Assembly (NCBI GenBank): GCA_017936985.1
Contig: JAGBEM010000099.1
Span: 1 to 11,417, forward strand
Source of the DNA: Oscillospiraceae bacterium
GTDB taxonomy: Bacteria > Bacillota_A > Clostridia > Oscillospirales > Oscillospiraceae
Direction of reading: 5' to 3'
Length of the DNA: 11,417 nucleotides
Part shown: piece by piece, positions 1 to 5,882 of the stretch
How positions within the stretch are numbered: position 1 is the first letter of the stretch
Layout of the letters: the number at the start of each line of letters is the position of its first letter
Notes under the pieces: model-generated
The model's database searches: none
The model's input: only the letters and a program-made list of their open reading frames with translations
What the model was told of the DNA's origin: nothing
Made by a program: the position numbers and the translations under genes

Positions 1-744
1 CACACGGTTGCTCTTTGGTGTTTTCGGTTCAGTGATAACATCCTTGCCTTTCAGATGCTGAAAGGTTTTGGTGATGGAAACTGTCTTCTTGTTAAAATCA
101 AAATCGTCGATGGTCAAAGCAAGTGCCTCACCTTCACGGAGACCACACCAATAGAGCATTTGAAAATAGTAATAACCTACCGGGTCGTCCATCATATATT
201 CCGCAAATTTTTGATATTCCTCCCTGGTCCAGCATTTCATTTCAATGCCCTTTTCACTGCCCATATTGCCAACTGTTCTTGCGGGGTTTTCTGCCAGCTT
301 GTAGTAGCGGACTGCATGGTTGAAAATAGCGCTGAGCTGATTGTGGATCGTTTTTAGATACGATTGGGAGTAAGGTGTTCCATCCTTTGGATCGCGGTAT
401 GCAAGCATGGCGTTTTGCCACAGCATAACATCCTTGGTGGTAATCTCCCGCATAGGCTTTTTCCCGAAATAGGGCACAAGCTTGGTATCGATAATGTTGT
501 CCTTCATCGACAGTGTGCTCTCTTTTATCCGGGCACCGCGCTCCTCCCGATAAGTTTTGACAAAGGCGGCAAAGGTCATATCCAGATTACCTTTCTGACG
601 GGCCAGAAATTCGCGCTCATACTGCAGTGCTTCCCGTTTGGTTGCAAAACCTCTTTTGGTGACCCATTTGGTTTCCCCGTTCCAGTTTTTGTGCTTGATT
701 TTGACGGTCCAGGTATTTCTGTCTTTTTCCTTATAAGCAGGCAT
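1..744 (-). CDS. int: Tyrosine recombinase (integrase), 3' end cut by window edge
   Basis: Site-specific tyrosine recombinase that would integrate and excise a mobile element. I translated the minus strand from the ATG at 744-742 through 248 codons with no stop; the gene continues past the left edge, so the C-terminal catalytic HxxR and the nucleophilic Tyr are not visible. Residues 1-60 are a basic AP2-like arm-binding domain (WTVKIKHKNWNGETKW, then GFATKREAL). Residues about 65-150 are a SAM-like core-binding domain (KDNIIDTKLVPYFGKKPM, ITTKDV, YLKTIHNQLSAIFNHAV). The catalytic domain starts near 172 (WTREEYQKF) and shows the first catalytic Arg, R203, in CGLREGEAL. K241 in EPKTPKSNR is probably the beta-hairpin Lys. 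The RBS AAGGGGGTGAGGAT precedes the start. The gene lies 12 nt behind the excisionase-like gene and is surely co-transcribed. The arrangement resembles Tn916/ICE and prophage integrases; which of the two cannot be decided here. Confidence 0.95.
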   Translation of the reverse strand, partial: MPAYKEKDRNTWTVKIKHKNWNGETKWVTKRGFATKREALQYEREFLARQKGNLDMTFAAFVKTYREERGARIKESTLSMKDNIIDTKLVPYFGKKPMREITTKDVMLWQNAMLAYRDPKDGTPYSQSYLKTIHNQLSAIFNHAVRYYKLAENPARTVGNMGSEKGIEMKCWTREEYQKFAEYMMDDPVGYYYFQMLYWCGLREGEALALTIDDFDFNKKTVSITKTFQHLKGKDVITEPKTPKSNRV

Positions 745-756
745 ATCCTCACCCCC

Positions 757-939
757 TTATGCGATCCCGCCGTAGATCTTCTTTTCAAAGTAGCTACGGC
801 TGATGCGACCGGAAACGATGATATACCCGGCTGCCACCAGTTCGTCGTTCAGACGGCGGATGATCTTGTAGGCCATGGGCACTGAAATACCCATGTACTC
901 CGCCACATCGTTGGCTGTCAAAAATCTCTTGTTTTCCAT
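757..939 (-). CDS. xis: Small excisionase-like HTH DNA-binding protein
   Basis: Sixty residues, starting at the ATG at 939-937, chosen because AGGAGG lies 8 nt upstream; an in-frame ATG at 978 has no comparable RBS and lies inside the preceding terminator hairpin. The sequence reads FLTANDVAEYMGISVPMAYKIIRRLNDEL, an HTH typical of excisionase/MerR-like helix-turn-helix proteins, followed by a short wing (GYIIVSGRISRSYFEKKIYG). This size and layout is common immediately upstream of integrases in Clostridia mobile elements, where the protein acts as directionality factor for excision; it may also act as a regulator. It ends 12 nt before int. Family assignment is by motif and context; the excision role is inferred from position. 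Confidence 0.85.
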   Translation of the reverse strand: MENKRFLTANDVAEYMGISVPMAYKIIRRLNDELVAAGYIIVSGRISRSYFEKKIYGGIA

Positions 940-962
940 AGTGTTTCCTCCTAATTTGTTAT

Positions 963-1006
963 AGAGAAAACAAAACACCGTGCAGGGCTGATAGCTCTAC
1001 ACGGTG
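963..1006 (-). terminator. Intrinsic terminator / attenuator in the leader of xis
   Basis: Read on the minus strand, CACCGTGTAGAGCT pairs with AGCCCTGCACGGTG (arms 1006-993 and 989-976) over a 3-nt loop, with one G-U and one A-C mismatch, and is followed directly by TTTTGTTTTCTCT (975-963). This is a textbook rho-independent terminator shape. It sits 24 nt upstream of the excisionase start and after its apparent promoter, so it would end leader transcripts before xis-int unless prevented: an attenuator rather than a gene-end terminator. No gene on the minus strand lies between promoter and hairpin other than a possible short leader ORF. Confidence 0.75.
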
Positions 1007-1128
1007 CAAATCACAGTATGACAGCTGGGAGTGACCTCGCAAAGATACACTTTCCCTCTTGCAAAAAAGATACAAAAAGGATATAATATCCCTGCGGTGC
1101 GGGGTAATCCCGTTGTGTAGGTGCTCAC
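997..1128 (-). CDS. Possible leader peptide ORF (43 codons, GTG start)
   Basis: An open frame in the xis leader runs from GTG at 1128 to TAG at 999-997, reading VSTYTTGLPRTAG, then a hydrophobic/aromatic stretch ILYPFCIFFARGK, and ending TVICTV. The frame stays open upstream; a TTG at 1158 would give 53 residues. The stop codon falls exactly in the 5' arm of the terminator hairpin, so a ribosome finishing this frame would cover the stem. There is no good RBS at the spacing expected: AGGTGA lies only 1 nt before the GTG. It may be an open frame by chance; the position of the stop is the main reason to list it. Confidence 0.25.
   Translation of the reverse strand: MSTYTTGLPRTAGILYPFCIFFARGKVYLCEVTPSCHTVICTV
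1035..1074. repeat. Two direct repeats, GCAAA(AAA)GATACA type
   Basis: CCTCGCAAAGATACA (1035-1049) and CCTCTTGCAAAAAAGATACA (1055-1074) are near-copies in the same orientation, 20-25 nt apart. They lie upstream of xis inside the element side of int. Repeats at such places can be arm-type binding sites for integrase or sites for the excisionase, but they may also only be part of the leader RNA. There is no direct evidence for binding. Confidence 0.35.
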
Positions 1129-1194
1129 TTCACCTGCGCAGGTGTAGGAGAGCGCCAACTCTTCTACACTGCCGTTGTTTTATTTTCTATCTGT

Positions 1195-1223
1195 ATTATA
1201 CTATATGTGCGCCCGTATATCAA
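1195..1223 (-). promoter_or_regulatory. Sigma-A type promoter for xis-int
   Basis: On the minus strand TTGATA (1223-1218) and a perfect TATAAT (1200-1195) are separated by 17 nt. Transcription would start near 1188, giving a leader of about 250 nt before the excisionase ATG. One of the iterated CCCGTATAT boxes (1212-1220) overlaps the -35, so a bound regulator would block polymerase. Confidence 0.7.
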
Positions 1224-1279
1224 TATGGAATGTTGCACTAATATACGGTCCCGTTTATTGCAAATACGAGCCCGTATAT
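1212..1279. promoter_or_regulatory. Iterated operator-like boxes (CCCGTATAT family)
   Basis: Four near-identical boxes lie between the divergent promoters: CCCGTATAT (1212-1220), ATATACGG in inverse orientation (1241-1248), CCCGTTTAT (1250-1258) and CCCGTATAT (1271-1279). Boxes two and three form an inverted repeat separated by one base; box four has a shorter inverse partner ATACG (1264-1268). Iterated short sites next to a ribbon-helix-helix gene fit the way such proteins bind cooperatively as dimers of dimers. The likely ligand is the protein encoded at 1346-1537, by inference from position only. Confidence 0.55.
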
Positions 1280-1293
1280 GTGCATTTTGCCAA

Positions 1294-1323
1294 TTGACAG
1301 CACATAGTGAACTATGTTACTAT
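1294..1323 (+). promoter_or_regulatory. Promoter of the ribbon-helix-helix gene
   Basis: A perfect -35 TTGACA (1294-1299) is followed after 18 nt by TACTAT (1318-1323), a fair -10. Transcription would start near 1330, only just upstream of the RBS GGAGGG (1334-1339), giving a very short leader. Confidence 0.6.
1302..1317. promoter_or_regulatory. Perfect palindromic operator between -35 and -10
   Basis: ACATAGT-GA-ACTATGT is a perfect 7-bp inverted repeat with a 2-bp centre. It fills the spacer of the TTGACA/TACTAT promoter, the usual place for a repressor site. Its sequence differs from the CCCGTATAT boxes, so it may serve a second regulator. Confidence 0.5.
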
Positions 1324-1345
1324 TTTTCGTAATGGAGGGATGATT

Positions 1346-1537
1346 ATGGCACCAACAGAAGCACAAAAAAGAGCGCGGGATAAGTGGCTGCACGATAAAG
1401 TTGAGGACATTCGTTTTCGTGTTCCTAAGGGTAAAAAAGCCATCATCCAGGAACACGCTTCCAAGCAGGGCGAATCCGTAAACGCTTTTATTAACCGTGC
1501 AGTAGATGAAACTATAGCCCGAGATTCAAGTGATTGA
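1346..1537 (+). CDS. Ribbon-helix-helix (Arc/CopG-type) regulator
   Basis: Sixty-three residues. The ATG at 1346 is preferred over those at 1340 and 1307 because GGAGGG (1334-1339) lies 6 nt before it. A charged N-terminal segment (TEAQKRARDKWLHDKV) is followed by a beta strand DIRFRVPKG, then helices KKAIIQEHASKQG and SVNAFINRAVDETIAR, the usual ribbon-helix-helix fold of small dimeric DNA-binding proteins. It is transcribed divergently from xis-int and separated from it by repeated boxes, suggesting it represses itself and the integration genes. It could instead be an antitoxin-type protein, but no toxin gene neighbours it, or a relaxosome accessory factor. The fold call is good; the target is inferred. 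Confidence 0.8.
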   Translation: MAPTEAQKRARDKWLHDKVEDIRFRVPKGKKAIIQEHASKQGESVNAFINRAVDETIARDSSD

Positions 1538-1590
1538 ATCGCTTCCCTTGGCTCTCGTTATTGACAGTAAACATATGCAGTCATAATTAT

Positions 1591-1621
1591 AGGGCTGCCG
1601 CTTTTTTTGCGGCAGCCCTTT
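1591..1621 (+). terminator. Intrinsic terminator after the ribbon-helix-helix gene
   Basis: A perfect 11-bp stem AGGGCTGCCGC/GCGGCAGCCCT (1591-1601 and 1609-1619) with a T7 loop is followed by TTTGACTATTTT on the plus strand, 53 nt after the stop codon. The trailing T run is short, so strength is moderate. On the minus strand the stem is followed by ATAATTATG, less suited to ending the gene at 1670-2257, though the stem may still protect that mRNA end. The remaining 1538-1669 sequence holds no gene. Confidence 0.7.
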
Positions 1622-1669
1622 GACTATTTTCAGGGTTCTATTTGTACTGATGTGCCCATAATATGGTGT

Positions 1670-2257
1670 TTACACGGTTTCTCTTTTCTTGACACTCAGC
1701 AGCGTTACGCCCACCACGGCCATCAGCATAGCACCAGAGAGTGCCACAATGTGGAATTCATCACCGGTCTTGGGGTTCTCGGGATCATTCTTGGGCTCTT
1801 CAGCAGGTGCCAGCTTATCCAGGTCCGCCTGATAGATCACGCCATCAAACAGCAGAGTGTCATCACCATCGCCACCATCAAACCAAATCTTCAGAGTCAC
1901 GCCGCCTTCTGCAGCCTCGGCAACATGGAACACATTAGAGGTCAAAGTGGCAGGCAGGCCGATGATTGTGGCAAAGCCGCTGATATCCGTTGCGTCAACA
2001 CTTTCCACAGTTTCAATGGCCAAAGTGCCGTTTTCATAAGTATAGGTGGTCTCATAGCTGCCCTGATACATGGTAGCAGCCAGGAATTCCACGCTGACCT
2101 TTCCGGTAGTGGGGTCGATGGTAACGGTGGAGGTGTTGGGCGTATCCCCACCGCTGCTGTACTCGTAGACCAGAGGCGCCTCAGCAGCGGATGCGGTCAT
2201 GGCCAGTATGCCACAAAGGAACATAACGACGATCAAAATAGAGGTAAGCTTCTTCAT
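1670..2257 (-). CDS. Secreted surface protein with NPKTG cell-wall anchor
   Basis: 195 residues from the ATG at 2257, chosen because AAGGAG lies 9 nt upstream and a signal peptide begins right there. Residues 1-29 are a signal peptide (MKKLTSILIVVMFLCG..., cleavage probably near TASA-AEA). Residues 30-150 are an acidic, Thr/Tyr-rich, beta-strand-like region of no family I recognise. A Pro/Glu-rich linker (APAEEPKNDPE) leads to NPKTG at 161-165, a hydrophobic segment at about 168-189 and a basic tail KKRETV. This is the sorting signal of sortase-anchored proteins, in an N/S-PxTG variant used by some Clostridia. The exported part is small (about 120 residues), so it may be a binding or pilus-like accessory protein. 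No sortase gene is in the window. It lies 180 nt behind the GH3 gene and may be transcribed separately. Confidence 0.85.
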   Translation of the reverse strand: MKKLTSILIVVMFLCGILAMTASAAEAPLVYEYSSGGDTPNTSTVTIDPTTGKVSVEFLAATMYQGSYETTYTYENGTLAIETVESVDATDISGFATIIGLPATLTSNVFHVAEAAEGGVTLKIWFDGGDGDDTLLFDGVIYQADLDKLAPAEEPKNDPENPKTGDEFHIVALSGAMLMAVVGVTLLSVKKRETV

Positions 2258-2290
2258 AATTAGTTTCTCCTTTTTAAATAGTTTTGTTGG

Positions 2291-2296
2291 ATTATA
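2291..2296 (-). promoter_or_regulatory. Possible -10 box for the NPKTG surface protein gene
   Basis: A perfect TATAAT on the minus strand lies 33 nt upstream of the surface protein ATG, with an A/T-rich start region following. No convincing -35 is found 16-18 nt further upstream (ACAGAA or AACAGA), so the promoter is uncertain. It suggests the gene can be expressed separately from the catabolic operon. Confidence 0.35.
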
Positions 2297-2372
2297 CTTC
2301 GAGATATGCTGCTTTCTGTTCATATATACCCTGCATCCCTCCCTTATGCTATTTGGTGATTGCTTTATATTA

Positions 2373-2410
2373 TCCGGATTTGCTATCAATCAGGCATATG
2401 CAAATCCAGA
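2373..2410 (-). terminator. Hairpin after the GH3 gene, weak terminator candidate
   Basis: Inverted repeat GGATTTGC (2376-2383) and GCAAATCC (2400-2407) with a 16-nt loop; on the minus strand it extends to TCTGGATTTGC/GCAAATCCGGA with one G-U pair. It begins about 28 nt after the GH3 stop. The following bases TAATATAAAG are A/T-rich but not a T run, so it may be a 3'-end stabilising stem or a protein-binding site rather than a terminator. The remaining 2258-2437 sequence contains no supported gene. Confidence 0.35.
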
Positions 2411-2437
2411 TATTCACAAATGGACAAGCAACCTTCA

Positions 2438-5029
2438 TTAGCCTGCGTCCTCATAGGCAGCAGAATCTTTAAGCACCCGCAGAATATTCAGCGCGCGGCT
2501 CTGAAGTGTTCCCAATGCCAGCGGATAAGCAACTTCCCCCTCTGCTGCCCCTATGGAGCGGACGATCTCATCCACATCGTCCTGGCTGCCGGGCATGGTC
2601 AGATCATTACCCGCGAACACACAGCCAGCGGCATTGGAGCTACCGTACTTATGAGGCTTGTCATCGCTGCCAGTTGTGCCCCAGTCCGTCATCACAAGGC
2701 CCTTAAAGCCCCATTCATCCCGGGCGATGGCAGTGATCAAGTCGTAGCTATTGGCAGTATGTGTGCCGTTGACCAGGTTGTAGGAGGTCATAATAGACAA
2801 AGGCTGAGACCGCTTCACTGCAATTTCAAAGCCCTTGAGGTAGATTTCACGGATTGTCCGTTCTGCCACATGGGCATTAGTAAATGTACGATTGTCCTCC
2901 TGATTGTTCATTGCAAAGTGCTTGATAGTGGTGCCAATACCGCCGTGCTTTTGGACACCGTCAGTATCCGCAGCGGCACACAGACCGGAAACCAGAGGAT
3001 CTTCGGAGTAATACTCAAAGTTACGACCGCACAGAGGGTTGCGGTGGATATTCATGCCGGGTGCGAGCCAAAGAGTTACACCGAACTCCTTCATTTCCTC
3101 GCCAACGATAGCGCCAGCCGCTTCCACGGCTTCCATATCCCATGTCTGCGCCAAAGCGGTAGCAATGGGAATGGCAGTAGTGTACTGATAATAAGTAGCA
3201 CTGTTTTCCGGAATCTCCTTGGGACGCATGCTTTCAAACACATAGTCAAGACCCGGAATGGCGGCCATTTCTGTACCGGGGATCAGATTATCCTCGGCAT
3301 CTGCCATAAAGGAATTGCTGAGTCTTAGGCCGGCAGGACCGTCGGCCAAAACCATATTACGAACATTTCTGCTTTCCAGCAGCACAGAAGTGGTATCGCC
3401 GGCCGCACCGGGACACAACGCAGAAGCCGCGCCAATGGTGGATACCGCGCCAAAGCCGCCCCGGATACCGCCGACACAAATCTGGGCCAGTTCCTCTACG
3501 GTCAGCTGCGCAGCCAGTTCCTCGACGGTATACGTTCCTGCCCGAACATCATCCATGGTAATCACATGGTCAGTTTCCGGCACAGGCAGCGGCTCGTTCT
3601 GTCCGCTGTAATGAACTGTTTCGCAAACAATTGCGGAAGCATTCACGGCAAGCACAGGCGCAGCAGCCTTTTCGGCATCTTCTGCGTCATAGGTATAAGG
3701 CGCAATATCTGCGGCGCTGAGCAGCTCCATTTCGCAATCCAGAGAGATACGGTTGGAAAGAACCTGTGTCACCACTTCCCTGTCCAGAGTCAGCGCTGCT
3801 GCTACTCTGGTCGCTCTGCTATGCTTACCCACGCGGATGTAATAAGTACCGCTCTCCAGAATATAGGAGGCCTTCTCCTCACTGTAAGAGGCCATATCCG
3901 ATACTGAGAACGTCACCGTCAGTTCCTGACTTTCGCCCGGGGTAAGCAGCTTCGTTTTAGCAAAGCCTGCCAGCTCTTGATAGGGCTTTTCCAGCTTGCC
4001 CTTCGGTGCGGAATAGTAAACCTGTACAACCTCTCTACCGGAATACATATCGCCAGTATTGGTAACCTTTGCCGTTACGGTTACTTTGTCGCCTGCGCAG
4101 CTGACTCCCTTCACCTCTATGTCAAAATCGGTATAAGAAAGACCGTAGCCAAAGGGATAGGCCGGTGTCACATTGAATGTATCAAAATAACGATAACCAA
4201 CATAGATGCCTTCCTTGTAATATTCATCTTCCAAATCGCCATTCATGTGGCTGAAAGTCATAGCATTGGGATAATCGGTGTAATCCTCGGCCCAAGTTGT
4301 AGTAAGATGGCCGGAGGGTGTCACCTTTCCTGTCAGTACATCTGCAAGGGCATTACCCACCTGGCAGCCACCCTGGCTCATCAGCAGGATTGCCTTGACC
4401 TTCGGCAGGGAGCGAATCAGCTTTGTATCCATCACGCCGCCTACATTCAGCAGCACGATGATGTTTTCATAGTTTTCGGAAAGGATCTGCAAATTCTGCT
4501 CCTCCTGCTTACTCAGCAGGTAGTCCCCTTCCGCAAACCGGCGGTCAAAGCCCTCGCCGGAATTGCGGCTGATAACATAAATTACAGTATCGCAATCAGT
4601 TACAATGTCCTGCTGCTCGATTTCAAGCACCGTGGAAAGCTTGGTGGTCAGCAGCACGGTTAGTGCCTCTCCGATACCGACTTGCATTGCTTCCAGCACT
4701 CTCTTCTGCTTATCTGCTGCCTCCGCAGTATTAAGGGCATCCATTTTATCCAGCCAGCCACCGTCGCATACGGTAAATTCGGCTTCCTTTAAGCCCTGCT
4801 CTACGGTGATCACTTCCCGGCTATTTACATCGCCGGAGCCTGTACCGCCTTTGATGGTATGCCTTGCACCCTTACCGTAGATCGCCAGCTTCTCACCTGA
4901 TTTCAAAGGCAAAATGCCGTCATTTTTCAGCAGCACCATGGTCTGCGCCGCAATCTGTCTGGATCGCTGCTCATTTTTGACCTCACGCAGGCTTTTCTCC
5001 GGATTGGTTGTCGCATAGAATTTTGCCAT
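2438..5029 (-). CDS. GH3 family beta-glycosidase with reversed domain order
   Basis: 863 residues; retaining exo-beta-glycosidase (beta-glucosidase, xylosidase or similar). In canonical GH3 enzymes the TIM barrel comes first. Here the alpha/beta sandwich domain is N-terminal (about 20-250; MVLLKNDGILPL at 31-42), then YPFGYGLSYT (291-300) and a fibronectin III-like domain (about 300-415), a linker, and the TIM barrel at about 500-855. This permuted order is known from Ruminococcus/Butyrivibrio-type glucosidases. Visible active-site elements: nucleophile D782 in VMTDWG, substrate-binding KHFAMNNQ (703-710), GRNFEYYSEDP (668-678), and E159 in SGEGFDR, the likely acid/base. There is no signal peptide, so it is cytoplasmic. 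GGAGG lies 8 nt before the start, and the gene follows the isomerase-like gene by 13 nt, last of the operon. It probably cleaves glycosides after import and deacylation. Sugar specificity cannot be told. Confidence 0.95.
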   Translation of the reverse strand: MAKFYATTNPEKSLREVKNEQRSRQIAAQTMVLLKNDGILPLKSGEKLAIYGKGARHTIKGGTGSGDVNSREVITVEQGLKEAEFTVCDGGWLDKMDALNTAEAADKQKRVLEAMQVGIGEALTVLLTTKLSTVLEIEQQDIVTDCDTVIYVISRNSGEGFDRRFAEGDYLLSKQEEQNLQILSENYENIIVLLNVGGVMDTKLIRSLPKVKAILLMSQGGCQVGNALADVLTGKVTPSGHLTTTWAEDYTDYPNAMTFSHMNGDLEDEYYKEGIYVGYRYFDTFNVTPAYPFGYGLSYTDFDIEVKGVSCAGDKVTVTAKVTNTGDMYSGREVVQVYYSAPKGKLEKPYQELAGFAKTKLLTPGESQELTVTFSVSDMASYSEEKASYILESGTYYIRVGKHSRATRVAAALTLDREVVTQVLSNRISLDCEMELLSAADIAPYTYDAEDAEKAAAPVLAVNASAIVCETVHYSGQNEPLPVPETDHVITMDDVRAGTYTVEELAAQLTVEELAQICVGGIRGGFGAVSTIGAASALCPGAAGDTTSVLLESRNVRNMVLADGPAGLRLSNSFMADAEDNLIPGTEMAAIPGLDYVFESMRPKEIPENSATYYQYTTAIPIATALAQTWDMEAVEAAGAIVGEEMKEFGVTLWLAPGMNIHRNPLCGRNFEYYSEDPLVSGLCAAADTDGVQKHGGIGTTIKHFAMNNQEDNRTFTNAHVAERTIREIYLKGFEIAVKRSQPLSIMTSYNLVNGTHTANSYDLITAIARDEWGFKGLVMTDWGTTGSDDKPHKYGSSNAAGCVFAGNDLTMPGSQDDVDEIVRSIGAAEGEVAYPLALGTLQSRALNILRVLKDSAAYEDAG

Positions 5030-5042
5030 AGTAGTTCCTCCT

Positions 5043-5882
5043 TCAATCGAGTTGCTTCACGAATTGATAGCCCCGTTCCAGTTCCTGCAGAATGTCCGTC
5101 GCCGCATGGTCCTGATCGATAATGGCAATTCCAGAAAAACGGGGCATATCTTCTGCAAAGCCAATGATTTGTTTCGTGTGAATCGCACCATCGCCGATGG
5201 CCACAAAAGCCTCCGTCGGTATGGTATCCAGGTGATACTGATGGTTAACTGCCTCTTCAGTAAAATCCTTCAGATGTAGTATGGCGATACGGTCAGCAAA
5301 TTTCTTCACATAAGCCAGGTCATCGCCCGCAAAGCCAGCCCAGCCAATGTCCAACTCCAGCAAAATATCCTCCCCAGCGAACCGTAGGAAATACTCCAGC
5401 GCAGTCATGGTTTTGCCGCCGATTTCAACCATGTCCAGTTCCTGCGCATGATTGTGATACAACACCTGCAACCCATCAGCTTTTATCTGGCGCTGCACCT
5501 GACAAAGATATTCGCCCTCTGCTTTAGCGTCTTCCGCAGTTTGGAACATGATACTGAAAACAAAATACTTTGTCCCGACAATTTGATGAATCTTCTTCAA
5601 CGCTTCTGCCATTTCAATCGGCGGGAGGCAGAACCGCTTTAGATCCGCCATAATATGAGCCGAGGGTATTTCCATACCCTTACTACGTACATACGCCGCA
5701 TTTTCTGCCAAATTATCCATCGCCCAGGCCACAGGAGGCAGTACACATGGCGCGTCCATCGGTAAAATCATTGGCTCCAGAGCATCAAATCCAATATCTT
5801 TCAGCTTGTCAATGGCGGAGAAAGTATCCTGCTTCATTTCCGTGCGGACACTGTAGCATTGAACGCCCAATGTTTTAATCAT
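5043..5882 (-). CDS. Sugar-phosphate isomerase/epimerase-type TIM barrel
   Basis: 279 residues from the ATG at 5882, which overlaps the stop of the upstream MBL gene in ATGA and has AGGAG 7 nt upstream; an in-frame ATG at 5903 lies inside that gene without better support. Xylose isomerase-like/AP endonuclease 2 superfamily: LGVQCYSVR start, GFDALEP with E36, YHNHAQEL with H143 and H145, ELDIGWAG (176-183, D178), ILHLKD (201-206). These are the metal-binding positions of the family (as in IolE, EboC or tagatose epimerases). The last acidic ligand is normally Glu in an EQD motif; here the motif reads IIDQD (254-258), an Asp substitution that may change the metal geometry. It probably isomerises, epimerises or dehydrates a sugar or keto-sugar freed by the operon's glycosidase. 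Substrate unknown. Confidence 0.88.
   Translation of the reverse strand: MIKTLGVQCYSVRTEMKQDTFSAIDKLKDIGFDALEPMILPMDAPCVLPPVAWAMDNLAENAAYVRSKGMEIPSAHIMADLKRFCLPPIEMAEALKKIHQIVGTKYFVFSIMFQTAEDAKAEGEYLCQVQRQIKADGLQVLYHNHAQELDMVEIGGKTMTALEYFLRFAGEDILLELDIGWAGFAGDDLAYVKKFADRIAILHLKDFTEEAVNHQYHLDTIPTEAFVAIGDGAIHTKQIIGFAEDMPRFSGIAIIDQDHAATDILQELERGYQFVKQLD

Larger units (their letters stand above)
940..1188 (-). promoter_or_regulatory. Structured 5' leader of xis-int with mutually exclusive pairings
   Basis: This 400-nt gap between the two divergent genes is mostly leader. On the minus-strand RNA, in order, occur GTGTAG (1169-1164), CTACAC (1147-1142), CTACAC (1120-1115) and GTGTAG (1002-997). The first GTGTAG can pair with either CTACAC: with the nearer one, extended by AGAG/CTCT, or with the farther one, extended by GGCGCTC/GAGCACC. 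The last GTGTAG is part of the terminator's 5' arm and could be captured by the second CTACAC. Between them is the perfect palindrome CACCTGCGCAGGTG (1131-1144). Such competing helices before a terminator are typical of transcription attenuation. The trigger is unknown, and no known riboswitch consensus was recognised. Confidence 0.5.

Noticed and set aside
364..885. Plus-strand open frame of 173 codons
   Set aside because: Lies across int and xis, both of which have clear motifs and RBSs on the minus strand.
1115..1185. Plus-strand terminator or small RNA in the xis leader (stem ending in CTACAC, then TTGTTTTATTTT)
   Set aside because: The stem is interrupted, and 10 nt separate it from most of the T run; no plus-strand gene or promoter feeds it. 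Better explained as minus-strand leader structure.
1561..1590. Promoter-like TTGACA at 1561 with CATAAT or TAATTA downstream
   Set aside because: Spacing to CATAAT is 15 nt and TAATTA is a poor -10; a terminator follows at once, so it would make only a tiny RNA.
2292..2336. 14-codon frame (ATG 2336 to TAA) upstream of the surface protein gene
   Set aside because: The GGGAGGG is directly against the ATG, so spacing is wrong, and the frame runs through the candidate -10 box.
2360..3328. Long plus-strand open frame (about 320 codons) opposite the GH3 gene
   Set aside because: Its protein has no recognisable motif, no RBS supports its start, and the opposite strand encodes a complete GH3 catalytic domain. 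It is a codon-bias shadow.
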